Shown: one piece after another, positions 46,239 through 58,513 of the stretch
Position numbering within the stretch: position 1 is the stretch's first letter
Layout: each line of letters begins with the position of its first letter
NCBI GenBank assembly: GCA_025403435.1
Contig: CM046348.1
Span: forward strand, 28,476,148-28,540,147
DNA from: Artocarpus heterophyllus
Taxonomy: Eukaryota > Streptophyta > Magnoliopsida > Rosales > Moraceae
Direction of reading: 5' to 3'
DNA length: 64,000 nt
The notes under the pieces: generated by a model
Told to the model about the DNA's origin: nothing
The model's database searches: none
What the model saw: the letters and a program-made list of their open reading frames with translations, nothing else
Translations under genes and position numbers: made by a program

Positions 46239-47672
46239 AGCTGCATAATAAAATATACATGCTTATATTACTAAATTGAGGCTACAATACTTTATGACAT
46301 GTTTACCAATGTAAATCATGCATTAAAATATGAATCAAATGACATAAAAATTGCCTGTGGGCTAAATTTTTAACTCAAACAGATTCATATAACCTTATGA
46401 TGACACTATCAAATTATATTCCATTTTCTTAATTCCTGTGGGTAAATTAAGAAAGATAATTTGATACATCATCCTAACTGATCATATTAAATATAATAAA
46501 AATTCCTATGGGATAAAATTTATCATATTACATATGATTAATCACAATTTAATGTCTTTTTACCATATGTGATTTAAACATCTAACATAATTTTTTGCAT
46601 AATCAAAGATGCTGTGGCTACTCTTTAATTATTCAAAAATTAAATACATATATCACAAGACATTTATTCTTAAATTTTTGCTCATAAAATAAATTGCAAT
46701 TACCTTAAGCAATAAATAAATATGACCAAAGAACCATAATTTATGTAATAATTTTCATTATGTATATATTAAAATTATACATTCAAAAATATAATTTAGC
46801 ACATTATTGCACAAAATTAAATGTACTAAATTATTTAACTTAATATTGCATGCATAATTTTAAATCACAAATTGTACATAATGAACACTATATGCACATA
46901 AATTTATAAAATTATATCCACACAATTACTGTATAATATTCATAACAAATACCAAAATTATGAATATTCAAAATTATGAATTTTTTCATAATTATTCCAT
47001 AATATGAAAAATTTCATAAAAATATACCAAAATTGTGGATATTATGAAAATTTCATAAAAATTATAAAAACTGAAAATTTTATGAAATTTTCCCCAAAAA
47101 TATCATTTTATGAAATCTGGAAAAAATCAAATTTTTTTTTTAATTTTTAGGTTTTTTTTTAATTTTCTGCATATTTAAAAACGACGTCGTTTGGAGAGCC
47201 CCCCGGCGTAAACGACACATCGTTTACTGAGAGAGCAACCTGTCAACATAACAAACGACATGTCGTTTTGGTCATTAATGTCCAAAACGACTTGTCATTT
47301 TTTAAGGCTGAAACGAGCCCTTCTACTGACAAAACGACATGTCGTTTTGGCTGTCCCAAAGCCAAACGACATGTCGTTTCAGGTCGTCTTCTACCTCTGA
47401 ACGGGTCGTCTTGACCCGGCTGACCTGAATTTTGACCCGGTTTCAGACCCGACTCGTTTTTCACCCTCCGGACACCAATTTGGACGTTTTAAATTGCAGA
47501 ATTCATAGAAATCTAATGTCTAAATGATTTCTAATCTTAGTTTCAATTAAGAAACGTTAAAAAATAAAACCCAAAAATCAAAAAAAAAATTTTCAACCCG
47601 TGCGTTCAAAACACGAAATTTTTTTTTTTTAAACAAACTCCACAGTCCGCACGCAAGGCAGAGGTAGTTTAC
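46239..47672 (-). other. Copia untranslated leader
   Basis: About 1.4 kb between primer-binding site and gag: very AT-rich (46260-47150), then a GC-rich part with six copies of an ACGAC..GTCGT palindrome (47179-47379). No gene. Confidence 0.75.
47179..47379. repeat. Cluster of six AAACGAC..GTCGTTT palindromes
   Basis: Exact AAACGACATGTCGTTT at 47253-47268, 47332-47347 and 47364-47379. AAACGACGTCGTTT at 47179-47192. Variants at 47210-47225 (AAACGACACATCGTTT) and 47285-47300 (AAACGACTTGTCATTT). Confidence 0.95.
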
Positions 47673-47685
47673 GGCTCTGATGCCA
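47673..47685 (-). other. Copia primer-binding site (tRNA-iMet)
   Basis: On - TGGCATCAGAGCC lies two bases from the upstream LTR. It matches the initiator tRNA-Met 3' end with one change. Confidence 0.88.
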
Positions 47686-47687
47686 AA

Positions 47688-48123
47688 TGTAAAACATAAA
47701 ACTGAAACAATTCTAATCATGCCAAAACTGTATGCATATCAAGAATTGAATTAAAACGGAAGCGTGTGAATTTTGTTACCTCCGGCCATTGCACCAGAGA
47801 AGTCCGACGGTGTACCGTGACTGTCTGCACTTGAGAGCTTCCAAGTCCTCCAAAAAGCTCAATTGATGGTGTTGGTACTTCAGAGAATTTTCGGACTTGG
47901 GGACCCAAGTTTTGTTTTACAAAATCTGTACGTGAAAAACTTTTTTCTGATTTTCTACTCTCTGCTCATTTCCTCCCATCAAGGAAATAAATAGCACCCA
48001 AGAAAAATCAGTTACCAGATTAATTTTAATGGGAAATGAATGAGACCACTAATGCATAATTGTTACAAAGAATAAATTGGTTTCAATGTTGAAACCTTTG
48101 AAATGCCTAATGTAACAGTTACA
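47688..48123 (-). repeat. Copia upstream (5') LTR
   Basis: 436 bp, from TGTAACTGTTACATTAGG to GTTTTATGTTTTACA on -. It is the reference single-copy form of the LTR. Confidence 0.94.
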
Positions 48124-48128
48124 AAAGA

Positions 48129-48290
48129 AAGTAGAGTGGCGGAGAAGAAAGTGAGAGGAGAAGAACGTCGGCAGGATTTGTATGTTGCGAGAGATGGGCT
48201 CACAATCTTCGATCTAGAGTGTCAAAGATCAGGTGCATTGGTGGATATTTGCTACGCTGCTAAAGAACAATGTCAGGGTTGTTGAATAAA
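48129..48290. other. GC-balanced segment split by the copia element, right part
   Basis: Continuation of 40691-41064 after the AAAGA duplication. It holds a short open frame of no known family. Confidence 0.35.
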
Positions 48291-50281
48291 AGAGAGTGAA
48301 GAAAATAGAAGAAAAAGAGGATTAGTTTTTTTTTTTTTATATCATTGATGTACTAGAATTTATCATTAATAAACTATATATTTGATTTACTGTTTATTTG
48401 ATACATTATCTAAGTTTATCGGTGATTAATTTTAGTATAATATTGATAGACTTGAGTTTATCAATCACGAACTAAAATGCGATTAACTTGAGTTGAGCTC
48501 AATTTGTCTTTTTATTTTTCGGAACTGATATACTTCAAAGCCTCCCACAGAAGTCATAGAATACACAACAGTGTTATCACCCCCAAATATCTATGGATAG
48601 CTACCCCTTTAGCGCATCTACTCTACGAAGTGAATGTCCAAGCAACATCTAAAATACATCAGTACCTTAGTTTCAGCTTCTCTATCAGAAAAAAAAAAAA
48701 AAAAAACCCACCAAAACTCTTTGTTAATTAAGCCAAAAACTTTTATCAATAGGGTAACCCAGGAACAAAATTTAATAGGGGCTCTAAAATTACTTTAAAT
48801 TTTTAGTGGGGGTATGTGTATATAATATAATATAAATGTGTATAGAATATTTAAAAATTAAAAAAAAATGAACGGAGGCTTAAGCCTTCAGAAGGCCTTA
48901 ATTGGCTCCGTAGGTGTTGCTGGTGCTGCAATAACCAATTCAACAGAGTCACGGATGACAACACCACTACTAATGATGTTTTTTGTGACTTTGATATTGC
49001 AACAATATTTAGTTTATATGTGCTTTGATCTGGAAGAGACCAATGGATTAAAAGCTCTATCACCCGGCTGGGGAGAGTTTCGAGTATTATTTCTAGACTG
49101 AGCTGAATAATTTTGTAGATAATTAGTTGTCCATTCCACAATTTGAGTAGTGGATTTTGCAGGTTGATTATGAACATTTTTAACTCCCAAAACGTTCCAA
49201 GCCAAGCATAAGAATAATTCCAGACATTATTTAAAGTAATTAATGACTACCACTTACTATCAAAAGGGGGAAAAAAAAAAAGGAAAGAAAAAAAGCCTAC
49301 CACTTAAATTTGTAACTAAAATCCTTGCATGCCACATTTCAAAAAAAAAAAAAAAAAAATCCATGCCTCTCCAATGTGATGTCTCCTGCCCTTTCTTCAG
49401 ATGTTTGAAAATAATATTTATCCCCAGAATTTTTTCTAAACACATTCGTTTTCCCTTCAATTGTTTTAAAAAGTGAAACTTAACTCTATTCTTAAATGAT
49501 ATATTCCCTTTTTGAACTGTTAAATTTTCAAAACTTCTGTTTTACCATACTTTTAAAAATTAAGGTATAGTTAGTTAGTTACATAAAATTAAAATTAAGG
49601 GATAATTACATAAATATAGCTTATAGTTTCAATTTTTCCTGTATTTTTAAAAATATAGATATCCTTTAGATTTGAGAAATATGTTTTAATTTCACACCTC
49701 ACTCATTTTTTAACCAAAAAAATAATCACTTAAATAGTTTTTGAACAATATTTTAAACATTTTAAAACTTGAACGTTTGTAGGCTCTGGCTTTTTTGGTT
49801 TTTCTTTAATGAAATTTTGTTTTTAAAAGTTTAAAACATTTTCATTTTTTTTAAAGAAATATTTTTCAAGATCAAATTGAAACTAGTTAAGGGTGTGTTT
49901 GTCTTTTCATTTTTTTTTTTGGTAAAAAGCATGGGAGGTAGGGATGGAACTGAAATATATTTTTTTTAAAAAAATTAAGTAACCTTTATATTTTATCGAT
50001 TATGATGACAAATCCTCGATGACAGCAGCTATTGCATTTTTAAGGAAAAAAAATGAGAGAGTTATTGTGGCGAATTACCACAGTTATTTAAACTAAATTA
50101 TTAAACAATATTCAGTATTTTTTAGGCATTTAATTTTCAATTAATTAATATTGTAGACTTTTTTAAGAACAATTTCTGGGACTTTTTAACATTTGATTTT
50201 TTGGACCTCGGGGTTTGAATAAAAAAGAATCCTAGGGGTAAGTTTTAAATTATCTAAAATTTGGAGTGGAAGAACTGTATT
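48291..50281. other. AT-rich DNA upstream of the endosulfine-like gene
   Basis: Long A or T runs (48690-48706, 49340-49359). A more balanced patch at 48870-49180 holds opposed open frames (77 and 108 codons) that I cannot assign. No gene is supported. Confidence 0.5.
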
Positions 50282-50444
50282 TATAAAAAACCTTTGGGGA
50301 GACTTTTAGCATTTTCCCTAGTATCTAAGCGCTATCTCTCTCCCTCCTTTCCCTGTCTCTAACAGTCAATCTCTCTCCGTTTGTTTCTGACCACAGATCA
50401 ATCGCTCTCTATTGATTCGGAATTCTGATCTCGATCTATTACAG
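50282..50444 (+). promoter_or_regulatory. TATA box and non-coding first exon of the endosulfine-like gene
   Basis: TATAAAAAA at 50282-50290 is followed about 40 bases later by a CT-rich leader (50331-50390). The exon ends ...CTATTACAG at 50444 with donor GTAAGG. The intron 50445-52022 (1578 bases) ends TGTTACAG, and the second leader piece 52023-52050 leads straight to the ATG. Long 5'UTR introns often raise expression in plants. Confidence 0.65.
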
Positions 50445-52050
50445 GTAAGGAAGGATTGAAGAGTTTCTTTTTGTCGGTTAATTTCGGTTTCAAAGTTCGT
50501 TATTGGATTTGAAGATCTATTTCTGTAATCGTTTTTCTTTTTGGTAACGGATCATGGATCTCTTTGGATTTTGATGGTTAACTTTGTAATTCACATGATT
50601 ACCAATAGATTTTCGATTCTTGAATAAGTCATTTCTATCTGATTTTTATTGTTTTCCTTTCTTTAATTGGATGAAAATCTTTAGTGAAGTTTGTTGTTTA
50701 GCATTTGGTTAATCATTTTCTGTCAAGGTAATATGATTTGTTCTCCTAATGAATGTCTTGGTGATAATCTTTCTATTTTCTTTGTTGGTCCGAGATTAAG
50801 TTGTTCTGTTTTGTGTTCCATCAAATTCAGCAAATGTCCTAAAGTAATGCACCTTTATAAGATTGAGAAGTAGGAGAACAACAGAACTGGAAGAATGTAT
50901 TGATAGGAAATTCAAATTAAAAAACAGGAAATTGTTAGAGACCCAAAAAAAAAAAAAAGAGGAGTGATCTGACAGCAAATTCGAGGAAAAGAAAAGTAAT
51001 AATTTGTGAAGCTACTTCATAAGATCTGACTGCAAATTCTAGGAAAAGAAAGTAATATTTAGTTGGTTTGAAATAATTTGTGAAGCTACTTCATAAGCAT
51101 TTTAAGTGTGACAGACAGATATGTCCACAAAGGATTACTATGAATTCTTTACCATGAATTCTGAGGATAGAGATTAGATTTAATTATCATATTTGCTTAC
51201 AAACCAAATACACATGCTTGGGTATTCTCTAGATTGTGTTTTTCTTTGGGTGTATATTTTCCATTTCTTGGGAAATAGAAACACGGTAAGAGCTAAAGGA
51301 TTTTCTATTTCTGATCTGAAGAAGTTGAACTATTTTATGGAGGGAAGATCACAAAATCCTTCCCTGGGTTTAAGTGAAATGCGATTTTCAACCTTGCTTC
51401 TCAAGAATTACAATATTAATTACTTCAGATTGATAATACCTTTAAAATCCCTTCCCTGACATTGTTTAGCTTCCTTAAAAGTAGATTAGTTTTACGTTTA
51501 TTTTCTAGTTCATATTGTTTCCACACAACTATCCTTAACTTTATTTGAAGGCAACACTTGTGCTTGCATAATTTTTACTGGCTATGACACCAGGATTAGA
51601 ATTTTTAAAGAACTGAAAATCTAAAGGGTACTTCGGAATTCATGAGATGCAGGGTTAAACATTGCATTTTACTTGAACCCAAGGGAGGATTTGTATTTTT
51701 ACATTCGTATATGCCTTCCCTTTGTCTTGAACCTGATCCATTCTCTTCCTTCTAAATTTTGGGTATTGTGCAATGTTTTATTTTGTTGTGAAATAGTATG
51801 TCTTTCATAATTTTATAACCCTGTATGCTTATAAATTGTTCTGGCTCGTGCATTTATTGTGTTCATTTTTCATTTTATGTTTTATTTGTCTAGCCTAATT
51901 GGACCTGTGAACTTTATTGTGGGAGGTAGTCCTATTTCCCTGGTGGAAGCAGAGTTTATGCCTTTCATATTGTTTTATTATAGGTTTAGCATCAATAATG
52001 ATCAATTTTTGTGCTGTTACAGCTACTTTGCTTGGCTGGTGCAAGACATT

Positions 52051-53871
52051 ATGTCAGGGATAGAGGATACCAGCGAACAAACCATGCCATCGCAAAAAGA
52101 AGAGGTTACTTTCACCTTTCAGAATTTTTGACTTCATCCATGGAGAACCGTTGAATACTACTTCAGAAATACATTTCAAACTTATATTGTTACTTTGGTA
52201 TATGGCAATACAATATAGATTTCTCAAAATCTGCAGTTAACTCAAGTCCATGCTTCTTGTAGGAAGCAGCTGTAAAGAAGAAGTATGGTGGACTAATGCC
52301 TAAAAAACCACCACTCATTTCAAAGGTGATTTTGAATTTTGAAGCCAACAATTAAAATAGATTATACCCTGTTGCTTGGTTTAAGGCTGCTTTGATTTGG
52401 TTTCAGGACCATGAACGTGCTTACTTTGATTCTGCTGATTGGGCACTTGGGAAGGTATCCATCCTTGTCTCTCCAGCATCCAATAGCAACTTGATTTTTG
52501 CAAAAGTGAATAACAAAGCTCATTTGTTTATTTTATTTTAATCATAACAGCAAGGTGTAGAGAAGCCAAAAGGACCACTTGAAGCCCTTAGGCCGAAATT
52601 GCAGGTATTCTCTCCCTATTTTTCTGTGATTATGAGTTACCAGCTCTTCCTCTTGAAGATAGTTTTCCTTAACCGGTAGTTTTATGCTATGCAATCCTTC
52701 ATGGTTTTTTTCTTGCTTAAAGAAGCTCTCCATTAGGAGTGTCTATTGACTACTCTACGTGCTAAAAATACGAATTCCGTGGTGCCAACTATTATTTTTA
52801 TTGTTATTTTCTTTTCTGGGAAGAAAATTGGCTACCAGATTGGTTGTTGTAGGTTAACACACAGGATAAGAGTCTTGCCTAGATTATAAACAGTCCCCTA
52901 ATGAAATTGCTTCAGGTTTCTATTGATAAAGCTGACATCAATATATTGATTTTTGTCAATCCATTCGAAGATAATGCATGGAAATTTGATCTGGAAATAT
53001 GAAACTGAAGTGTAGTGGTTCAAATGAGGCCCTGATAAAGACCCGTTTTTCCTTAAAACAGTTGTTGGTCTCAGTAGAGTATGTTGAATAATCATCAAAA
53101 GAATGTTCAGTAATTATCAACTATTGCATCTTAAATACAATGTCTTAACTCAATCTGAAAATGATAATTCTGTAACGCTTTTGTGAACCCTATCGTAGGT
53201 TCTTACTTTTTAAGAAAGCTAAAGTCCTGCCAAAATCTATGTGCAGAAAAGTTGCAAAATAACAATGGGAACTTTTTTTTTTTTTTGAAAGATACTTTCA
53301 CTCAAAGCATAGGGATTTTTAACGCAACAAATCTAATCCAGCATAGTGTTTTAGAAATGCAAGGGTGTTTGGATTGTCGGTCAGTTCAAACCGGAAACAC
53401 TGTGGCGTTTCAAATTCTGTCAAAGAAAATATTGTAGCAAAATTTCTATTCAAACCGGTGAACCAAACCTAATAATCCCCTCTTCCTGGTTAGAATAGAA
53501 AAAAGAGTTATAAAGATGTGCTTGGATTCTATCGTTCCTGATATAAAGCTGGCACTTGGTCTGATGTCTTTCTGTGTTTCAGCCCACACAACAGCAGACT
53601 AGATACCGGAAGTCTCCTTGTGCCCCGGCAGATGGCGAAGGTAAGCTGTTCAAACCTGATTGTACTAATGCTAAGCCTTTTTCTTGTCATAGTCTTGTTT
53701 CTTACGATGAAAAAGAAAAATGCTTGCAGTTTAAACTCCATTAAGCTGATGCTAAACTTTTTTACTTTCCTTAATTTTCAATCTTGTTTTCAACTGTGAA
53801 AAAGAACAATACTAACGCAATCTCTTTTATTGGACTCTTTTGTAGATGGAGATACAACTGCTAATGCATGA
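52051..53871 (+). CDS. Endosulfine/ARPP19-family protein (PP2A-B55 regulator)
   Basis: Six coding exons: 52051-52104, 52263-52325, 52407-52454, 52551-52604, 53583-53640 and 53846-53871, all with GT-AG introns, giving a 100-aa protein. It starts MSGIEDTSEQTMPSQKEE. The conserved core is KKKYGGLMPKKPPLISK, then DHERAYFDSADWALGKQG, then KPKGPLEALRPKLQPT. FDSADW (residues 46-51, Ser48) is the endosulfine signature; the equivalent Ser in animals is phosphorylated by Greatwall kinase, turning the protein into an inhibitor of PP2A-B55. A downstream RKS (near 83) may be a PKA-like site. These are small, disordered cytosolic/nuclear proteins, and the length is normal for plants. AATAAA at 53973-53978 is the likely poly(A) signal. 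Family assignment is firm; plant function is inferred from animals and yeast. Confidence 0.93.
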
Positions 53872-53999
53872 GAAATTGCCGGCCGAAATTCGATTTAGGG
53901 ACCTTTGGCTGTTATTCCGGTGCCCTACCATGTATGGATAATGAGTAATTTGTTGTTGTTCCGCTTCCTGAAAATAAATTGATGAGACATTTCAACATT

Positions 54000-56570
54000 G
54001 CACCAATTAGAGATATGCATACACCAGTATTTCTGCAGTTGAGAACTAGACTCTTGTGAACCATTACTACTATGTTCCAATATTTTTATCTCAGTGGAAC
54101 ATTATTGCCCCATTTAAATGAAACGCTTTTCGGAAGAATGTGAAGAACATAGAAACGTTTTTTGATATTTTGCAGTGTTTATGTTCCTTAATGTTGCATG
54201 GGTTTGTCGTGGGACTGAATGAAAGCCTTCCATTACACCGTACGGTTTTGTTTTTGTTAACTGTTTTGTTTTTGTTTAGTCGGCCTTTGGTCAAGTCAAA
54301 GCCCTCGTTCAAAATTTAACCATCTATGCTCTGTTTGGATTTTTTTTTCCCACTTGCTTCTTCCTGGAAAAACAATTTAAATAATCCTAAAAAGAGTACA
54401 ATTTAAATCTTGGAGCCACTGGAGTATCTTAATTTTTTTTTTTAAAAAATAGATGTTACGTAAAGTTGCAAACTTGCAAACGTGGTACTCAGATCAGTTG
54501 GATAATTTTAACAATTTTCAATCAATATAATAATATCGTGGCTATATTCATGTAACAGTTGGTCTATTTTAATGTAACATTTAATATTATCAATGTTGTA
54601 ATATATTTTTTGAGTGTTATATTAAAACAAATTAAGTGTTACACAATTTTAAAGGATGTTATCATATTGAACAAAAAATATTACTAATATTGGACTGATC
54701 GTTGAACTAAAGAGATTTTCATATTTTATATACACAAGTAAATATATATGAAAAAAAACGTTAAAGTTACAAGGATCGTTTTCTTCCCTCTTCCTACATT
54801 CACAAGTACCAATATGTTTTTGTGATTAGAGGTTTAGCGATAATTCTATGCTTTCTATAGAGTTGACATTTTGCATCATATTCAGAAAGAAAATATAATG
54901 TTTTCAAGAAGAAAAAAATATTTGGGTTTCAACCGAGGACGACAATGTAGATCTCATAGAGTTGTGAAGGTTTTGATTTATAGATAATGTTGACATAAAA
55001 GTTGATATCAGCACATATTTTGGAGAAAAAAAGGTATCTTCAGAAAAATTTAAATTTTTTCTTAAAAATTTGGAAAATGCTAAAACATTCAATATTGTTT
55101 AATTTGAACCAAGTTAACAACATAACTAATATGTTTTTGGTCTAATATAAAAGTCCTATCTCACAGTAAAAATGAAAATCATCATAATTATATATTGATT
55201 ATAATTTTAATATTATTTTACATACTCATTAAACAATGTACAATAATGTAATAGAGTAATAATCCTACAAATATATTATATGAGGTATAACAATACTTCA
55301 CACTAATAGATAAATAGTAGAAGTATACTATATCTATATCTAGATGATATACAGCCTAAGACTTTATAGAAGAAAACATGAAGAATTTCATGAATATATT
55401 CTTAAAAAATGTGAAGTCAAAACTGTATTTCTTTTGAAAAAAAATTAAAAACAAATTCCACTACCAAAATCTTAAATTTTGAATGTGCAATTCCAGACTA
55501 TTCATTTGAGTATAGTCTTTAATTATATTAAAAAATTTAGAAGGTATGTTTAGTTAAAAAATTTTATTAGAGAAAATAAAAATTTCAACAAAATATAGTT
55601 ATGCAAAGGACAGTAGGTTAGACCATTTTTTTGCAGCTTGAAACTAGACCAAAACATTCGACAAACGACGTAATCTGATTTGTGAAATTTGAGATACGAT
55701 TTACAATATATTTAAACATATAATATGAACATAAAAAGAATATATATATATATTTTAAAAGTTTTCAACCTTTAACAGTGACATAACTAAAAAGGGTTAG
55801 AAAAGTTTTTTTTTTTTTTTTTTTAAGTCACCAAAAACCACCAATTTAGCCTTGATCAAACACTTCCATAACGGTCAAGTGCCTTTACACGGAACAGTTA
55901 GTTCGGTCTACATTTTTTTTTCCTGCAAACTATCAAAATAATTTGATATGACAAATTTAGGGGCTCGTAATTAGATCGACCAGATGGTGTACATACCTAA
56001 AACAAAAGGAAAAAAAAATGCAAAGAATAAAATCTTTTGGGAAGCTTAAAGAAGGAAATGACATGGGTTTTGAAATTAAGAAAGGGTCTATTTTTGTACC
56101 TGTATTTTAACGATTCATCGAATTAGTATCTTGTTATTTAAAAAATATAAAAAGATACTTTGTGATTTTTGAAAATATCGTTTTGATACACTAAACTTAT
56201 TTTTTAGGATTGAAAATGCCCATTTTGAGAGAAAATGTTGTTGTCGGCATCGAAAGAGAAAAGAAGAACTCTAATCTTCCTGGAAGAAGAAGACATTAAT
56301 TGTCGTTTGAGAAGATCGTGTGAGAATCAGTGTGCTTGTCGCAAAAGAAGATGATCCTTACAAATTGATCACTAGGTCAGGGAGATCACGTCATTGGCAC
56401 TAGAGAAGAACTCTAGTCGTCCTCCGACAAGAAAATATCAACCGTAGCCGAAGAGACTTTAAAGAACTCCAGTCTCCAATTGCAACGATAATTCATTGTA
56501 ACTAGGACCACGATGACAGGCTTCTCATGACGGCATCGACAACGACCATTCACAACCAGCGGCGGACATA
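54000..56570. other. AT-rich intergenic DNA
   Basis: No gene. It has homopolymer runs (55805-55824), a TA repeat at 55741-55754 and an ordinary AT-rich background. Confidence 0.55.
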
Positions 56571-56576
56571 ATGGAC

Positions 56577-56762
56577 ACAAAGAAGACTAATAGGCACCGG
56601 ACACAAAGAAGAAGAAGAAGAAGATGATGATGATGATGATGATGTAGGGACATTTCGGGGGTTCCAAAAAAGACTAATAGGCACCCGACACAAAGAAGAA
56701 GAAGAAGAAGAAGAAGATGATGATGATGATGATGATGATGTAGGGACATTTCGGGGATTCCA
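56577..56762. repeat. Tandem duplication containing (GAA)n(GAT)n microsatellites
   Basis: Two head-to-tail units (about 56577-56665 and 56666-56762). Each reads AAGACTAATAGGCACC.GACACA, then GAA repeats, then GAT repeats, then GTAGGGACATTTCGGGG.TTCC. The second has more GAA and GAT copies. Confidence 0.92.
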
Positions 56763-57293
56763 ATTTTTTTGATACGTATCGTGCTACTAATTTCTATTCA
56801 CAATAATTTATGTTACTATTTTTCATTTTCACTTCCCAAAATGCTTTTTTCTACCATTGAGAAAATCATAAAAAAAATCGAGATATGTTTAAATCAAATC
56901 AAAATATAACAAAAAACTAAAGAGAATAAGAGAGAAAACACAAGAGGAAATGAGCCCATTTGTTTTTGTTTTTAGAATTTTTGGAAATGTTTTCGTATGT
57001 TTTTTGAGGCAAAAATTTTAAAAACACTCTCAACACAATTTTCAAAAAAATCTCATTTTTCAAAACAAAAACATTTTCACCTATTTTCAAAACAATACCA
57101 AACGGCCCAAGTATTAATCTATTCTTTCTCTTATGAGGGATAAAAATATAAGCTTAGCACAACCTTTATTTATAGGTCAAGAATCATAACTAAAGGTAAT
57201 AGCAATAGACATAACTTATATAAGTTACATATACAATTAAGAATGACATTATGCACATTATTAAGAGGGACTCAATAGTGAGATAATGTGGTC

Positions 57294-57800
57294 TGTAGAC
57301 ATAGGATCTATAATTAAAGATAAAATGTGTCAATTCAAATTAATACATCTGTTTAAGGAGTATGGGCCCTCAAATAACCATTATTTGGATCTTTTTTAAC
57401 TTCAGAGCAAATGCGGTAGATTAAATTGCAGAAAACAACTAAGGAGTTGGAATCAAGTAGAATAAAGTAATGCTAGAAAATGAAAAAGATACCACACGCA
57501 GATTTTTATAGTGGTTCACTTTATAAATTAGAGCTACGTCCACTGTTCTTTACTATTATATAAGTTGTGGATAGATTACAAAGGTATAAAGTGAGGAATG
57601 ATTTTGGCAGAGTCTCTGTATGTGTTTTTTTTCATGTCCCTACAACTGAAGGTTACATCCCTTTATATAGAGAGTAGAAGAGAATCGTGGCTTCAAACCA
57701 ACTGGCGGAGTGGAGCAGTCATGCGGAAAGTAATTGTAGTAATTGTTGTGGTACAATTTAGTCGGGCCCAAATTGGTAATAAGCTTGTGTGACCTAATGT
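57294..57800 (-). mobile_element. TAT-type LTR copy, reverse orientation
   Basis: Read on -, it parallels the + LTR at 58010-58453. Shared in order are CCACGATTCT, a TATA box (CTCTATATAAAGGGA against CCTATATAAGGGGA), AGTGGTTCAC-type segments in mirror order, AGATCCA...ATTTGAGGGC, and a TCTACA end (57294). Its own start (near 57800) is not resolved, and no coding region is attached. Confidence 0.6.
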
Positions 57801-57959
57801 TGATACCAATCGAATAGATCGAGTTAAATCTGCTTACTAAAACCAATCGAATTGATGGTTCGCTTGATTCGATCATCTTGCGTGGTTGCTCAAGATAATT
57901 TGCACTCGTTTCCATGTCTAAGTTCGACTGGATCGATCGTCTCGAGCTGACAGCTATCA

Positions 57960-58453
57960 ACACAAAAAGACGGTTATAGCACATCTAGTCATAGACTGAA
58001 ACGTAGGTTGGGCGTGATTCTTGCAGCCTATCACCAATCGACACATGTCCCACTTTGTGGTTACTTACGGGGCATTATCCCACTTCGCCAGACGGTTGGG
58101 AGCCACGATTCTTCCTTTTCACCTATATAAGGGGAAGGTTGCTTTGTTGTAGAGGACACAAAAAAAAAAAAAAGACACAGAAACTCTGCCAATTTACTTT
58201 TCATTTTTACTCTCTTGTAATCTATACTCAGAACACCATAGTGAATTACAGTAGACGTAGCTCTTCATCAACAGAGTGAACCACTATAAATCCTACGTGT
58301 CATTCTTTACTACAACATTTATTTAGTTTATTTTACTCTAATCTTGCATTTTAACCTAAGCTAACAGATCCATTTAACGGTGATTTGAGGGCTCAAGTTC
58401 TTGAACAATCCAATCTAGAATTACAACATTTGATTGTAGATTCACCATCTACA
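57960..58453 (+). repeat. 5' LTR of the TAT-like Gypsy element
   Basis: The promoter has CTATATAAGGGG (58121-58132). The LTR ends GATTCACCATCTACA at 58453, directly before the primer-binding site. The start is uncertain (57800-57960). Confidence 0.7.
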
Positions 58454-58456
58454 GTT

Positions 58457-58472
58457 TGGCACCCGCCGTGGG
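58457..58472 (+). other. Primer-binding site of the TAT-like element
   Basis: TGGCACCCGCCGTGGG, three bases after the LTR. It is complementary to the 3' end of an elongator tRNA; I do not fix which one. Confidence 0.7.
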
Positions 58473-58513
58473 CCTTTAGGTCATCAACTCCAAGATCATA
58501 GGCTCAGGTTCAA

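Larger units (their letters stand above)
41070..48123 (-). mobile_element. Full-length Ty1/copia retrotransposon
   Basis: LTRs at 47688-48123 (upstream) and 41070-41889 (downstream), primer-binding site at 47673-47685, polypurine tract at 41890-41902, and gag-protease-integrase-RT-RNase H in copia order on -. A perfect AAAGA duplication flanks it (41065-41069 and 48124-48128). The LTRs differ by about 1-2%, so insertion is recent on the scale of this window. The polyprotein is nearly whole but has a TGA at 45390-45392, a one-base frame change near 44820 and a TAG at 43939-43941. Confidence 0.96.

Noticed and set aside
48851..49205. Opposed open frames on both strands
   Set aside because: Neither has a known domain. 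The low AT content of the patch alone allows such frames.
56525..56749. Frame on - with His and Leu runs
   Set aside because: It is a translation of the GAT/GAA microsatellites, not a protein gene.
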